This document shows positions 44,275-54,708 of a stretch of 64,000 nt of DNA, piece after piece. The translations under genes and the position numbers were made by a program. Position 1 is the first letter of the stretch. Every line of letters starts with the position of its first letter. Source of the DNA: Luffa acutangula (taxonomy: Eukaryota; Streptophyta; Magnoliopsida; Cucurbitales; Cucurbitaceae); the NCBI GenBank assembly GCA_036850905.1, contig CM072091.1, positions 9,518,562 to 9,582,561 of the forward strand, given 5' to 3'. The notes below the pieces were generated by a model, which worked only from the letters and a program-made list of their open reading frames with translations, was not told the DNA's origin and searched no databases.

Positions 44275-45435
44275 ATGTCTTCCTCAATCATCACTTTAAT
44301 TAAAAATGAAAAATTAACTGGCGAGAACTTTCCTACGTGGAAATCCAACCTTAATACGATTCTGGTTGTTGAAGATCTCTGGTTTGTCTTAACGGAGGGC
44401 TGTCCTCCAGTTCCCCCTCGCAATGCATCCAAAGCGATAATGGATGCTTATGACCGCTGGACAAAGGCCAATGAGAAGGCCCGCGTCTACATCTTAGCCA
44501 GCTTGTCTGAAGTTTTGGCTAAGAGACATGAAAGCATTATTACAGCAAGGGAGATTATGAACTCTCTTCAGGAGATGTTTGGACAACTATCCAGAAAACT
44601 CCACTATGATGCTCTCAAACGAATTTATAACTGCCGCATGAAAGATGGCACGTCTGTCTGGGAACATGTCTTGGAAATGATGGTATTTAACATGGCAGAG
44701 ACATATGGGGCGGTCATAGATGAGCGAACTCAGGTTGCATTCATCTTCGAATCTCTTCCGAAGAGTTTCCTACAATTTCGCAAACATATGATGGCGAACA
44801 TGATGGTGTACACCCTGATGAATCTCTTAAATGAGCTGCAACTCTATCTGTCTCTTCAAGATATCAAGGGTCAGATAGAAAATGAAGTTGTTCATTCCAA
44901 GGGTTCACCCTCTAGATCTAAAACTGCAACTCAGAACTCTTTTGCAAATGAGATTCATGAAAACAAGGGGAATGCTCCCACAGCTGCTGAAAACAAGAAA
45001 GACAAGGAAGCTAAATTTGATTTACTTGTTTTAGAAACATGCCTTGTTGAACATTATGAGTATGCCTGGATATTAGATTCTGGAGCAACTAATCATGTTT
45101 GTTCTTCTTTTCAGAGAATTGATTTCCAGCAGCTTCAAGATGGTGAGATGACACTCAAGGTTGGAACGGGAGATGTCATTTCAACAAGTGCAATGGGAGC
45201 TGCGAAGTTGTTTTTCAGAAATAAGTTTTTGTTTTTAGAAAACTTGTATGTTGTTCCTAGAATTAAAAGGAACCTTATTTCTGTCTCTGGATTGTTAGAA
45301 CACAATTATTCTATTTCTTTTGAGTTAAATGAAGCGTTCATTTTTCAAAATGGAGTACTTATATGTTCTGCTAAACTAGAAAACAAATTTTATGTGTTAA
45401 GACCAACCAACGCAACAACGCTTTTAAATCATTAG
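44275..45435 (+). CDS. Ty1/copia gag and protease (first open segment of pol)
   Basis: Start MSSSIITLIKNEKLTGENFP; six codons upstream (from 44257) are in frame but follow a likely acceptor. Residues ~1-210 are a copia gag (GENFPTWKSNLNTILVVEDL; ILASLSEVLAKRHES; YNCRMKDGTSVWEHVLEMM). The protease active site is AWILDSGATNHVCSS with NLYVVPRIKRNLISVSGL downstream, in TNT1-94-like style. The CCHC zinc knuckle expected between gag and protease is missing: PTAAENKKDKEAKFDLLVLE joins its two flanks directly. A TAG at 45433 ends the frame where pol should continue into integrase. Probably non-functional despite being open. Confidence 0.85.
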   Translation: MSSSIITLIKNEKLTGENFPTWKSNLNTILVVEDLWFVLTEGCPPVPPRNASKAIMDAYDRWTKANEKARVYILASLSEVLAKRHESIITAREIMNSLQEMFGQLSRKLHYDALKRIYNCRMKDGTSVWEHVLEMMVFNMAETYGAVIDERTQVAFIFESLPKSFLQFRKHMMANMMVYTLMNLLNELQLYLSLQDIKGQIENEVVHSKGSPSRSKTATQNSFANEIHENKGNAPTAAENKKDKEAKFDLLVLETCLVEHYEYAWILDSGATNHVCSSFQRIDFQQLQDGEMTLKVGTGDVISTSAMGAAKLFFRNKFLFLENLYVVPRIKRNLISVSGLLEHNYSISFELNEAFIFQNGVLICSAKLENKFYVLRPTNATTLLNH

Positions 45436-46473
45436 ATGTTTAAATCAGCTAAAACGCAAAATAAAAGGCAAAAGATTTTTCCAATAAGTAACAACACATA
45501 TCTTTGGCACTTACGTCTTGGTCATATTAACATCGATCGGATCGGTCGTTTGGTAAAGAATGGACTTCTAACGGATTTAGAAGACGAATCTTTACCACCC
45601 TGTGAATCGTGTCTCGAGGGTAAAATGACCAAGAGACCTTTTACTAGAAAATGATGTCGAGCCAAAGAACCTCTAGAGTTGATACATTCGGATCTTTGTG
45701 GTCCAATGAATGTAAAAGCTCGATGAAGTTATAAATATTTCATCTCTTTCATAGATGATTATTTTCGATATGGGTACTTATATCTAATGGTTCATAAGTC
45801 TGAAGCTTTTGAAAAGTTCAAAGAGTTTAAGACTGAAGTAGAAAACCTATTAGGTAAAACAATTAAAACACTTCGATCAGATTGAGTTGGAGAATACTTG
45901 GATCAAAGATTCCAGGACTATATGATAGAACATGGAATCCAATCCCAACTCTCAGCACCTGGTACACCTCAGTAGAATGATGTATCAGAATGGAGAAATA
46001 GAACCCTGTTAGACATGGTTTGTTATATGATGAGCTATGCTTAATTGCCTAATTCGTTTTGGAGGCATGCAGTAGAGACTGCAGTTCATATTCTAAACAA
46101 TGTTCCCTAAAAAAGTGTTTCTGAAACACCATTTGAGCTTTGGAGGGGGCGTAAATCTAGTTTATGTTACTTCTGTATCTGGGGTTGTCCTACACACATG
46201 CTGGTGAAAAATCCTAAGAAACTGGAACCCCGTTCTAGAGTATGCCAATTCGTTGGTTACCCTAAAGAAACGAGAGGTGGTCTTTTCTACGACCCTCAAG
46301 AAAACAAAGTGTTCGTATCGACAAACGCTACTTTCTTGGAGGAAGACCACATTAGAGATCACAAACCACATAGTAAACAAGTATTAGGAGAACCTACAGA
46401 AGAGTCAACAAGGGTTGTTGATGAAGCTGACCCTTCAACAAGAGTTGATGTAGGAGCCAGTTCTTCACGTTAA
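45436..46473 (+). pseudogene. Ty1/copia integrase, broken by stops
   Basis: The frame continues after the stop: HHCC finger (LWHLRLGHINIDRIG...CESCLEGKM), core D (ELIHSDLCGPMNV), ISFIDDYFRYGYLYL, second core D in LRSD-stop-VGEYLDQRF, the region of the third acidic residue (VSEWRNRTLLDMV) and the GKGK-like end (VFVSTNATFLEEDH). In-frame stops at about 45652, 45724, 45883, 45973, 46041, 46108 and 46471 are mostly at codons that are Gln, Arg, Gly or Trp in relatives. The order protease-integrase-RT is diagnostic of Ty1/copia. Confidence 0.88.
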
Positions 46474-47078
46474 TCTCATCCTCCACACATAGTGGAAGGG
46501 CCTCGACGCAGTGGGAGGATTGTGATACAACCTGACCGTTACTTGGGTTTAACTGAAACACAAGTGGTCGTACCTGATGACAGTGATGAGGATCCATTGT
46601 CTTTTCGATAGGCAATGAATGATGTAGATAAAGACGAATGGGCCAAAGCCATGGACCTTGAGATGGAGTTTATGTACTTCAATCAAGTTTGGGAACTTGT
46701 AGATCCACTTGAAGGGGTCAAACCCATAGGGTGTAAATGAATCTACAAGAGGAAAAGAGATGCTGCTAGGAAAGTGCAGACTTTCAAAGCAAGATTTGTA
46801 GCAAAGGGTTATACTCAGAGAGAAGGAGTGGACTATGAGGAAACTTTTTCTCCTGTTGCTATGTTGAAGTCAATAAGAATTTTCTTATCCATAGTCATGT
46901 ATTATGACTATGAAATATGGCAAATGGATGTCAAGACTGCCTTCCTGAATGGTAATCTTGAAGAGAATATCTTTATGTCTCAGCCCGAAGGGTTCATAAC
47001 CCAAGGTCAGGAACAAAAAGTTTGTAAATTGAATCGATCCATTTATGGGTTGAAATAGGCTTCCAGATCTTGGAACAT
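46474..47078 (+). pseudogene. Ty1/copia reverse transcriptase, N-terminal part
   Basis: Reads DEWAKAMDLEMEFMYFNQVW, FKARFVAKGYTQREGVDYEE, TFSPVAMLKSIRIFLSI, WQMDVKTAFLNGNLEENIFM and KLNRSIYGLK, then a TAG and ASRSWN before the Athila-type solo LTR. The first catalytic Asp (QMDVKTAFL) is present. Stops at 46609, 46738 and 47056. Continues at 48601. Confidence 0.88.
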
Positions 47079-48595
47079 TGATGACATGCAAAAATGTCAT
47101 CATTTTCCTATTAATTTAAGCTAGTTTTGTGCTTGAATTGTGTTCTTTAATGCTATTTTCTGTTTAAATTTCAGAAAACCGAGTCAAGGAAGCAAAACCG
47201 GAATTTTGAGAGATTTTGGATGATTTTGGAGGCTTTTGGAGCAATTTGAAGAATTACATTGAAGATCCGAGTCCAAAAAGCCAAGAAGAATGAATTAGAA
47301 GCCCAAATTCATGAATTTCAAGTCTTAAAGTATCAATTTGGGTCAAGAAATGTGCCCAAAATCCATTACAAGAAGTATTTGGGCCAAAAGAAAGTTGGAG
47401 GCCCAAAAATTGAGTCAAAATCGGGCCTTTATTGAAGATTCAGGGCCTAGCGTCTCGACGCTAAGCCTGGAGCGTCTCGACGCTAAGCCTGGAGCGTCTC
47501 GACGCTAGGCAGCTGCGTGGAAAGATCCAGAATCGCGAGAGCGTCGCGACGTTGTCCAAGTAGCGTCTCGACGCTGCGACGTCGTGGAGCCCAAGAAAAG
47601 ATGACGTCAGAGCGTCTCGACGCTGTCCTTGGAGCGTCTCGACGCTGTGCCTGCTGGGAGCCTATAAAAGGAGCCTTTTGCAATGAAGATTGTGTGCCAA
47701 TTTGTGGGTTTTCACCCCATTCTAGAGTCTACACTAAAATTAGGGATTTTCCGGAGAGTTTTGGAACTTTGTTGAAGATCTTTGGAGCTCGGGATCGAAG
47801 GAGGTCGGCGCGGGATCGAGGAGATCGACACTTTTATGAGCATTTCTCTTCCCTTTTCCTTTATGTTTTAGTTTCTAGAATTGTTGTGATTAGGAATTAT
47901 TGAATTCTAGTGATTATGAGTAGTAAATTCCTAAATTCTATGAGATTGATTTAGATGTTGAACCTCTGCTGAATTAATGAATTGATGTGGTTTAATTGTC
48001 ATTATTGTTCATTTGTGCATTTTGTCCGTAATGCTTTTAATCAACTGATCACTGATTAAATGAATTGTTACTATGTGGAAACTCGACGGAGAGAAGCTTA
48101 GACTAGAACTAAATGCATGACTAACGGTTATTTACCCGGGTGACACGGGATAAAATAAATAACGTTAGAGGTTGTACTGAAGGGTCGTAATGCCATGCTA
48201 AGTAAATAAAGATGAGACTGAAAGGAGATTCTTTATTGAACGGTATGAGATAGGAGGAGACCGACAGGAGAGTCCTTGTAATTAGGCTTCTAGACTTATG
48301 AATCAAATGATTAGTTAATCCATATTAGTTAATTGATTAAGCATTAAAGGTCCAATTGATAAAATCAACAACTCTAGAATTATCCCTCCAAATTGTGTCA
48401 CCATTTATCTTTCGCTTTCTAGATTAGCTTTTTGTTATTATGTTCGGCATTAGATTTTGTTCTCTAAATAAAGCTAAGCAAGATTATTCGTGGTACTTAA
48501 TTGAATAAATCCAATCCCTGTGGAGACGATACTCTATACTCAAAATCACTATATTACTTGTGACGACCCGTGCGCTTGCAGAAAATCGTGCAACA
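47079..48595 (+). mobile_element. Athila-type solo LTR inserted in copia RT
   Basis: 1517 bp, TGATGACATGCAAAAATG to ATCGTGCAACA, exact duplication AACAT (47074-47078 and 48596-48600). The same family as the LTRs at 52953 and 60720. It contains seven GC-rich dyads (47449-47646) followed by TATAAAAGG at 47663. The interrupted RT reads through cleanly from SRSWN to IRFDTTIKSF once it is removed. Confidence 0.94.
47449..47646 (+). promoter_or_regulatory. Seven-dyad array upstream of the LTR TATA box
   Basis: Dyads start at 47449, 47471, 47493 (a triplet at 22-bp intervals with an identical AAGCCTGG spacer), 47540 and 47562 (22 bp), 47611 and 47633 (22 bp). The core is AGCGTCTCGACGCT. TATAAAAG follows at 47663-47670, 16 bp after the last dyad. 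This is the cleanest example of the module in the window. Confidence 0.8.
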
Positions 48596-48600
48596 AACAT

Positions 48601-49686
48601 TAGATTTGATACTACGATCAAATCTTTTAGCTTTGACCAAAATGTTGATGAGCCTCGTGTATACAAGAAAATCAACAAAAACAAAGTAGCTTTCATAGTA
48701 CATTATGTTGATGACATCCTACTCATTGGGAATGATGTAGGATATCTGTCTGACGTAAAAGATAGGCTAGCGACCCAATTCCAAATGAAAGATTTAGGAG
48801 AGGCCTAATATGTTCTTGGAATCCAGATCATTCGGGATCGAAAGAACAAAACGCTAGCCATGTCTCAAACAACATATGTTGAGAAAATGTTGTCCCGATA
48901 TTCGATGCAGAACTCCAAGAAGGGCTTATTGCCTTTCAGGCATGGGGTTCACTTGTCTAAGGAAAGTGTCCTAAGACACCTCAAGAAATTGAGGATATGA
49001 GACAGATTCCCTACGCCTCAGCTGTGGGCAGCTTAATGTATGTGATGCTCTGCACGAGGCCTGACATTTGTTATGCTATAAGGATAGTCAGCAGATATCA
49101 GTCAAATTTGGGGTTAGACCACTAGGCCACCGTTAAAGGAATCCTCAGGTATCTTAGGAGAACGAGGGACTACATGCTGGTGTTTGGGGCTAAAGAGTTA
49201 GTTCTCACTGGATACACCGACTCTGACTTCCAATATGACAAGGATTCTAGGAAATCCACGTCGGGATAAGTGTTCACCCTTAATAGGGGAGCTGTAGTTT
49301 GGAGAAGCATCAAACAAGGATGCATAACAGACTCAACCATGGAGGCTGAGTATGTAGCTTATTGTGAAGCAGCCAAGGAAGAGGTTTGGCTAAGGAAGTT
49401 CTTGACAGATTTGGAAGTGGTTTCAAACATGGGCTTGCCCATTACATTATACTGTGACAACAGTGGGGCTGTAGCCAATTCTAGAGAACTTCGAAGCCAC
49501 AAATGAGGAAAACATATCGAGAGGAAGTATCACCTAATACGGAAGATTGTGCAACGAGGGGATGTGATCGTCATTAAGATCGCTTCGGAGCACAACATTG
49601 TTGATCCTTTTACGAAGGCTCTCACGGCTAAAGTGTTTGAGGGTCATCTAGAGTGTCTAGGTCTACGAGATATGTACATTGCGTAA
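48601..49686 (+). pseudogene. Ty1/copia RT C-terminal part and RNase H
   Basis: RT resumes with IRFDTTIKSFSFDQNVDEPR, the catalytic YVDDILLIGND and MKDLGEA, then a stop. A frameshift follows HLSKE at about 48963 (two bases lost relative to the related SKELCPETPQ in the minus-strand remnant). RNase H follows: LTGYTDSDFQYDKDSRKSTS, STMEAEYVAYCEAAKEEVWL, LYCDNSGAVANSRE and VDPFTKALTAKVFEGHLE, ending DMYIA-stop at 49686. The catalytic D-E-D residues are visible, but stops at about 49267 and 49504 break the frame. Confidence 0.88.
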
Positions 49687-49803
49687 TCTAGGGCAAGTGG
49701 GAGATGTGTAATGTGGTATGAGGATGTCCTAGTTTATTGTATTTACCATTTCCAACTTTAGATTATTTGTACATGTTTTTTTTCCCATTATCTTGAGTTT
49801 AAG

Positions 49804-49817
49804 TTCAAGTGGGAGTT
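49804..49817 (+). other. Polypurine tract of the copia element
   Basis: TTCAAGTGGGAGTT lies directly before the 3' LTR TGTTGGG. The same AAGTGGGAGTTTG appears in reverse at 52727-52740 in the minus-strand remnant. The 117 bp between the pol stop and this tract are 3' untranslated. Confidence 0.8.
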
Positions 49818-51617
49818 TGTTGGGTTTTATGCCCTAAAACTCGTAGATAGTAAATGTAACATTTTACCGAACAATTAATAAAATGATTTATATTGTTTGT
49901 ATTGAGTGAATCTTGTCTTATTAACCCTAATCCAATAAACTAAACATCCTAGGCTTTTAGTATGAGACTTGAACTAGTATGTAGGGACATACGGGGATCA
50001 ATGTTCAAGATACAACCTAAAGGGTCTATAGTATAGGGATAAGGCTGGGTACCTTATCCTGGTGACATTATGGGTACGACCCGCTTTGTATTATGATACA
50101 AACACAATGATCCAACGCGTTCGTGTAGTGGACATGCGAGTGGGGGTATCCTGTGCAATGAGTTTGCACAAGACTGAACCGCGAGATAGTTAACCACAAG
50201 CTCTAATACCGTTAACTAGTTAGGTTTGATCTCACTAGGATGACCTAGGCAACTCGGTCTCAATCCTGAGTGGATTATGGACTCCTGTTCATGAGAGGTT
50301 GTCTTTTGATTTGTATGGGTGAGAGTGGCCAGCACGCCGACTCAATAAGCCTACCATTTTGGGGACAATACCGAGTGAGGAGCTGGGAACATAATCTCAC
50401 AAGATGGAGTTCACTCCTTCCCAACTCTAGGGTAAGTAGAGGTGTGTTACGTAAAGTGGTGTCTCCAAGTGTTGAACAATGGGCCCTACCCTCTCTATGA
50501 CACGAGAGGGACTTCTGTTTGTTGGTTGGACCTCAAACAGGTTGTTCATTAGAGGAGCACTAGGACTTAAGGACAAAGATGTAACCTAGGGGTAAAACGG
50601 TAAATTGACCCAGCTGGGGTATGAACACACGTGAAGGATTGACTTGCCGTTATTGGTCGATATCCGTGGACACAGAAATATTCTATAGTGAGAAGAGTGC
50701 AGTTGTGGGTCTTTAGTGGAGTGACCGACAGTTAACGAATGGAGAGTAACTTGGTTAATGAGTTTAGCCAATTAGTCTCGTATCGTTGGAGCTTCTAATC
50801 TGTAGGTCCATTAGGTCCCACTGGTAGCTCGTAAAGAGACTTGAAGCATAAATATAAATTGTAAATTGAAAATGTTCAATTTATTTGGGGAATCGTATAA
50901 TGTATGTTGATACATTATAAAGTTTATGAAACTTTATAATGTAATTTTTGAATTAATTTAAAAAATTAATTATTGAGAGAAAAATATTTGAAAGAGTTCA
51001 AATAAATTTAATATGAATTGGATTCATATTAATTTTAATTTTAATAAAATCCCCAAGATTAAATATGTGATATTTAATTGGGTAATTAATTAATTATGGA
51101 ATTAATTAATTATTTATTAAAATTAGATATGATTCAGATAATAGATTTGAACTTATTCATAGACCTTTTCCTATTAGAAAAAGGTCTTGGCCTTTACCTA
51201 TATATAGGACCCCTGGGGTGGGGTGAAATGTATCTCATTCACTCTCCTTCTCTCAGAGATCTCTCCTGAAAGACTCCCACCAGTCTCCTGCTTCAGGAAG
51301 TCTTAGAGATATACCGGTGTAACCGATTGGTGGTGTTCGCACAAGAAGGTTGCTGCGTTTTTTATCCTACTAGCAAGAAATGGCGAATCAATCAAAGCTT
51401 TCTACACAAGTAAGTTTTCTTTGAAAACCTTGATCACTAGGATCAACTAGATTAGATCTAGTTAATTATTAAGCATGTTCATAGCCGCTGTACAACCCCT
51501 TAAATATAGATTTACTGCTGTAATAGTTTGCAAATTGTATTGGTAGTTCAATTAAAAATCAAAGACTATGAGTAGGTTCGGTAATTCTTTCCGCTGCGTA
51601 GGTCTTTTATCCCTTCA
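49818..51617 (+). repeat. 3' LTR of the long Ty1/copia element
   Basis: 1800 bp, TGTTGGGTTTTATGCCC to TTTTATCCCTTCA. TATATATAGG at about 51200 and CACAAGTAAGTTTTC at about 51409 match the positions in the 5' LTR. The following bases ATTGGTTTGATG briefly resemble the start of the PBS region rather than a target duplication, and then a minus-strand LTR of the same family begins. Confidence 0.9.
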
Positions 51618-52726
51618 ATTGGTTTGATGATTCCCAAGATGAATTTGAACTATTCAAATTCTTTCAAGATAAATTGTTCCCAATTACTCTTTACGAGTTA
51701 GCAGGGGGACCTAATGGACCCACAGATTAGAAGCTCCAATGATATGAGGTTAACTGACTAAGCTCATTAATCGAGTTAACCAATATTCATTAACTGTAAG
51801 TCACTCCACTAAAGACTCACAGTTGCACTCTTCTCACTGTAGAATGTTTTTGTGTCCATGGATATTGACCGATAACGGTAAGTCAGTCCTTCACGAGTGT
51901 TCGTAACTTAAGTTGGGTCAAATTACCGTTTTACCCTTGAGTTACCTCTGGCTCTTTAGTACCAGTGCTCCTCTAATGAACAACCTGTTTATGGTCCAAC
52001 CAGTAAACAGAAAGTCCCTCTCGGGCCAATGAGAGACGGGATCCCTTTGTTCAAGACCCGGAGTCACCACTTAAGGGAACACTTATCTACTTCTCGTAGA
52101 AGTGGGAAGGAGTGAATTCCATCTTGTTTTGTCATGTCCCCAGCCCCCCACTCGGTCTTGTCCCCAAGAAGGTAGGCTTATTAAGTCGACGTGCAGACCA
52201 CTCTCACCCATACTAATCAAAGGACAATCCCTCGTGAGAAGGAGTTCATGACACACTCAGGATTAAGACTGAGTTACCTAGGTCATCCTATTGAAACAGT
52301 AACCTAACTAGTTAACATCTAATGGTTTATTATTTCGTGGTTCGGTCTTATGCAAACTCATTGAATAGGATACCCCTGCTCGTATGTCTCCTACATGGAC
52401 GCCTTGGATTAATACGTCTGTATCGAATACAGAGCGGGCCGTATCACATATTGTTACCAGGATGAGGTACCCAACCTTATCCCTGTACTATAGACCTTTT
52501 AGGTTGTTACTTGAACACCGATCCCCGTATGTCCCCACATACTAGTCCAAGTTACATGTAAACAACCTTGGATCTTAGTTTATACGATTTGGGTCATATT
52601 GTGCAATTCTAGACTTAATATGACAATAACACTTTATTGCATAAACCTCAATAACACTTTATTGATACAAGTGTATAATTCGTTAATCATTCACTATCTA
52701 CGAGTTTTAGGACATAAAACCCAACA
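51618..52726 (-). repeat. Truncated 3' LTR of a minus-strand copia element
   Basis: Read on minus it starts TGTTGGGTTTTATGTCC at 52726 and follows the family for 1.1 kb before ending at the plus-strand LTR. The U5 half is missing. It lies tail-to-tail with the 3' LTR at 49818-51617. Confidence 0.85.
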
Positions 52727-52952
52727 AACTCCCACTTGGACTAAAAATCTAGTTTAGTGGGAATGTACAATAATCTATCCCAGCAGTGGGTGTATACATA
52801 CATGTATAATACATAAAATGGGTTTACAATGTACAAATACAATAAACTAGGGCATCACTATACCCATTAGATAATGGTATCACTATACCCATTACACTTC
52901 TCCAACTTACCCTAGATTACATCTTTGTACATAACTCGTAGACCTAGACCTT
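52727..52952 (-). pseudogene. 3' end of minus-strand copia internal region
   Basis: On minus: the polypurine tract (CCAAGTGGGAGTTTG) next to the LTR, 3' UTR with CTAGGGTAAGTTGGAGAAG, and the end of pol (GGTCTACGAGTTATGTACAA, compare GGTCTACGAGATATGTACAT at 49661). It is cut at 52952 by the Athila-like element and resumes at 62166. Confidence 0.8.
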
Positions 52953-54415
52953 TGATAACATGCAAAAATGTCATCATTTTTGCTATTAATTTTAGCGAGT
53001 TTTGTGCATGAATTGTGAAGCTTTAATGTATTTTTATGATGATTTTACAGAAAACCGAGTTCGAGAAGCAAAACTGAGATTTTAAAAGAATTTGGGTGAA
53101 TTTGGAGACCTTTTTGGGCAATTTGAAGAACAATCATTAAAGATCCAAGTCCTAAGGTCCAAAAAAGGAAGATAATTGAAGTGGGAGGCCCAAAAAGCCC
53201 AAAAGATTGAAGAAAGGAGGCAAAAATCTGCAAATAAAGCTTCTAGAAGGCCTAGCGTCGAGACGCTAGGACCGTAGCGTCTCAACGCTAGGTGGTTAGC
53301 AAAGCGCGTTCCAAAATCGCGACAGCGTCGCGACGCTGTCTACGTAGCGTCGCGACGCTGCGACGACTTTTGCCCCAAGACAACAGGACGTCACAACGTC
53401 TCGACGCTGTGACGTAGCGTCTCGACGCTGTTGACTTGTTCAACAAGTAATTTCCAGCCCCTTTTCCAATAAAAAGCCCCCTCTCCCAAGGTGAAAATCA
53501 TCCCATTTTTTTTGGGGAGCTCTCCGCTAGATCAATAAAGAGAAAAAGTGAGAAGAATTGTGAGGAAAAAGGTGGAATTGAGCGAGATTCCAAGGCTCGG
53601 GATTCGAGATGATCGGGACGGGAGCTTGGGATTAACTTATCGGTTATTTCTTCCTTACTTATTTGTAATTCCTTATTTTAATTTGAGTTAGGCCTATGGA
53701 TCAAGATCATTTTGGCACAATTATTTCCATTTCTGAGTAGATCTTGAGACCTAGGGTCGTTATTCTAGTTAATTGGATATTGTAGCGCAATTACTTGGAT
53801 TATGTAATGAATGTCTTCAAATTTCATCTATGCAATTTTTGCTTAATGCTTTTAATCTCTTGATCATGGATTAATTGTTATGATGGTCTAAATTGATACT
53901 CGACAGAGAGAAATTAGATTAGATCCTAATTGCATGGCTAACGATTGCTTGGAACACGAGAGTGAAAGAGAATTGTTAGAAATTGATTATGAAGTTGCTT
54001 AATGCCATACTATGATTAACTAAGGAGATAGACACATAAATTAGTTATGTTAGTATGAGATGTGGAGGAGCTTGAAAGAGAAATCCGCTTGTAATTACTT
54101 CTAGATTTATGGGATTGATGATTATTAGTTACATGCATCCATGTAATTGAGCTACAAATCCAAGAAAGCTAGATAACACCCTAGGTCAAGTTCCCTTAAT
54201 TGGATATTTCCGTTTTGTTATTGCATGTTTATTTTCATCAATTCTTTTAAATTTTCACTTCATCATTCGAGTTGATCTTCTAAATAAAATTAAAACATGA
54301 TGGTTCTTGGTACTTAATGGAATTAATTCAATTTCCCTGAGGATTCGATACTCGGTAATACTTACCGTTTTATATTACTTGTGACGACCCGTGCGCTTGC
54401 GGTAATCGCCCAACA
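52953..54415 (+). repeat. 5' LTR of the Athila-like element
   Basis: 1463 bp, TGATAACATGCAAAAATG to ATCGCCCAACA. Six GC-rich dyads lie at 53254-53429, followed by CAATAAAAAGCC (about 53468) as a TATA-like sequence. U5 ends with TGTGACGACCCGTGCGCTTG, shared with the solo LTR at 47079. Confidence 0.95.
53254..53429 (+). promoter_or_regulatory. Six-dyad array in the 5' LTR
   Basis: Starts at 53254 and 53276 (22 bp), 53324 and 53346 (22 bp; both perfect palindromes AGCGTCGCGACGCT), 53395 and 53416 (21 bp). The corresponding 3' LTR array has one dyad fewer. Confidence 0.78.
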
Positions 54416-54421
54416 AGTTTT

Positions 54422-54439
54422 TGGCGCCGTTGCCGGGGA
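54422..54439 (+). other. Primer-binding site, tRNA-Asp type
   Basis: TGGCGCCGTTGCCGGGGA, 6 bases after the 5' LTR, identical to the minus-strand element at 5321-5338. The leader to the gag ATG (54583) is 143 bp with no other feature. Confidence 0.93.
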
Positions 54440-54708
54440 AATTTGTAATTTTTTCCATTAATATTGAGAATTAAGTGTTTGATTTTAATTTAGAAATTTT
54501 ATTTTGCAATTTAATTTTAGCAAGTGGTGGCAAAATATTGTGATGCTATAAGGTGGATAAATTGTTTCTTTGAGATTTAATCATGGCAGATCAAGAAGAT
54601 AAAGCAATCCGAGATTATTTCTTGCCTGAATTTCCATTAAATTACTCTTGAATAGCTTACGAGCCGATCGCGATAGATAAATTTGAGCTAAAAGCTAGTC
54701 TCATTCAA

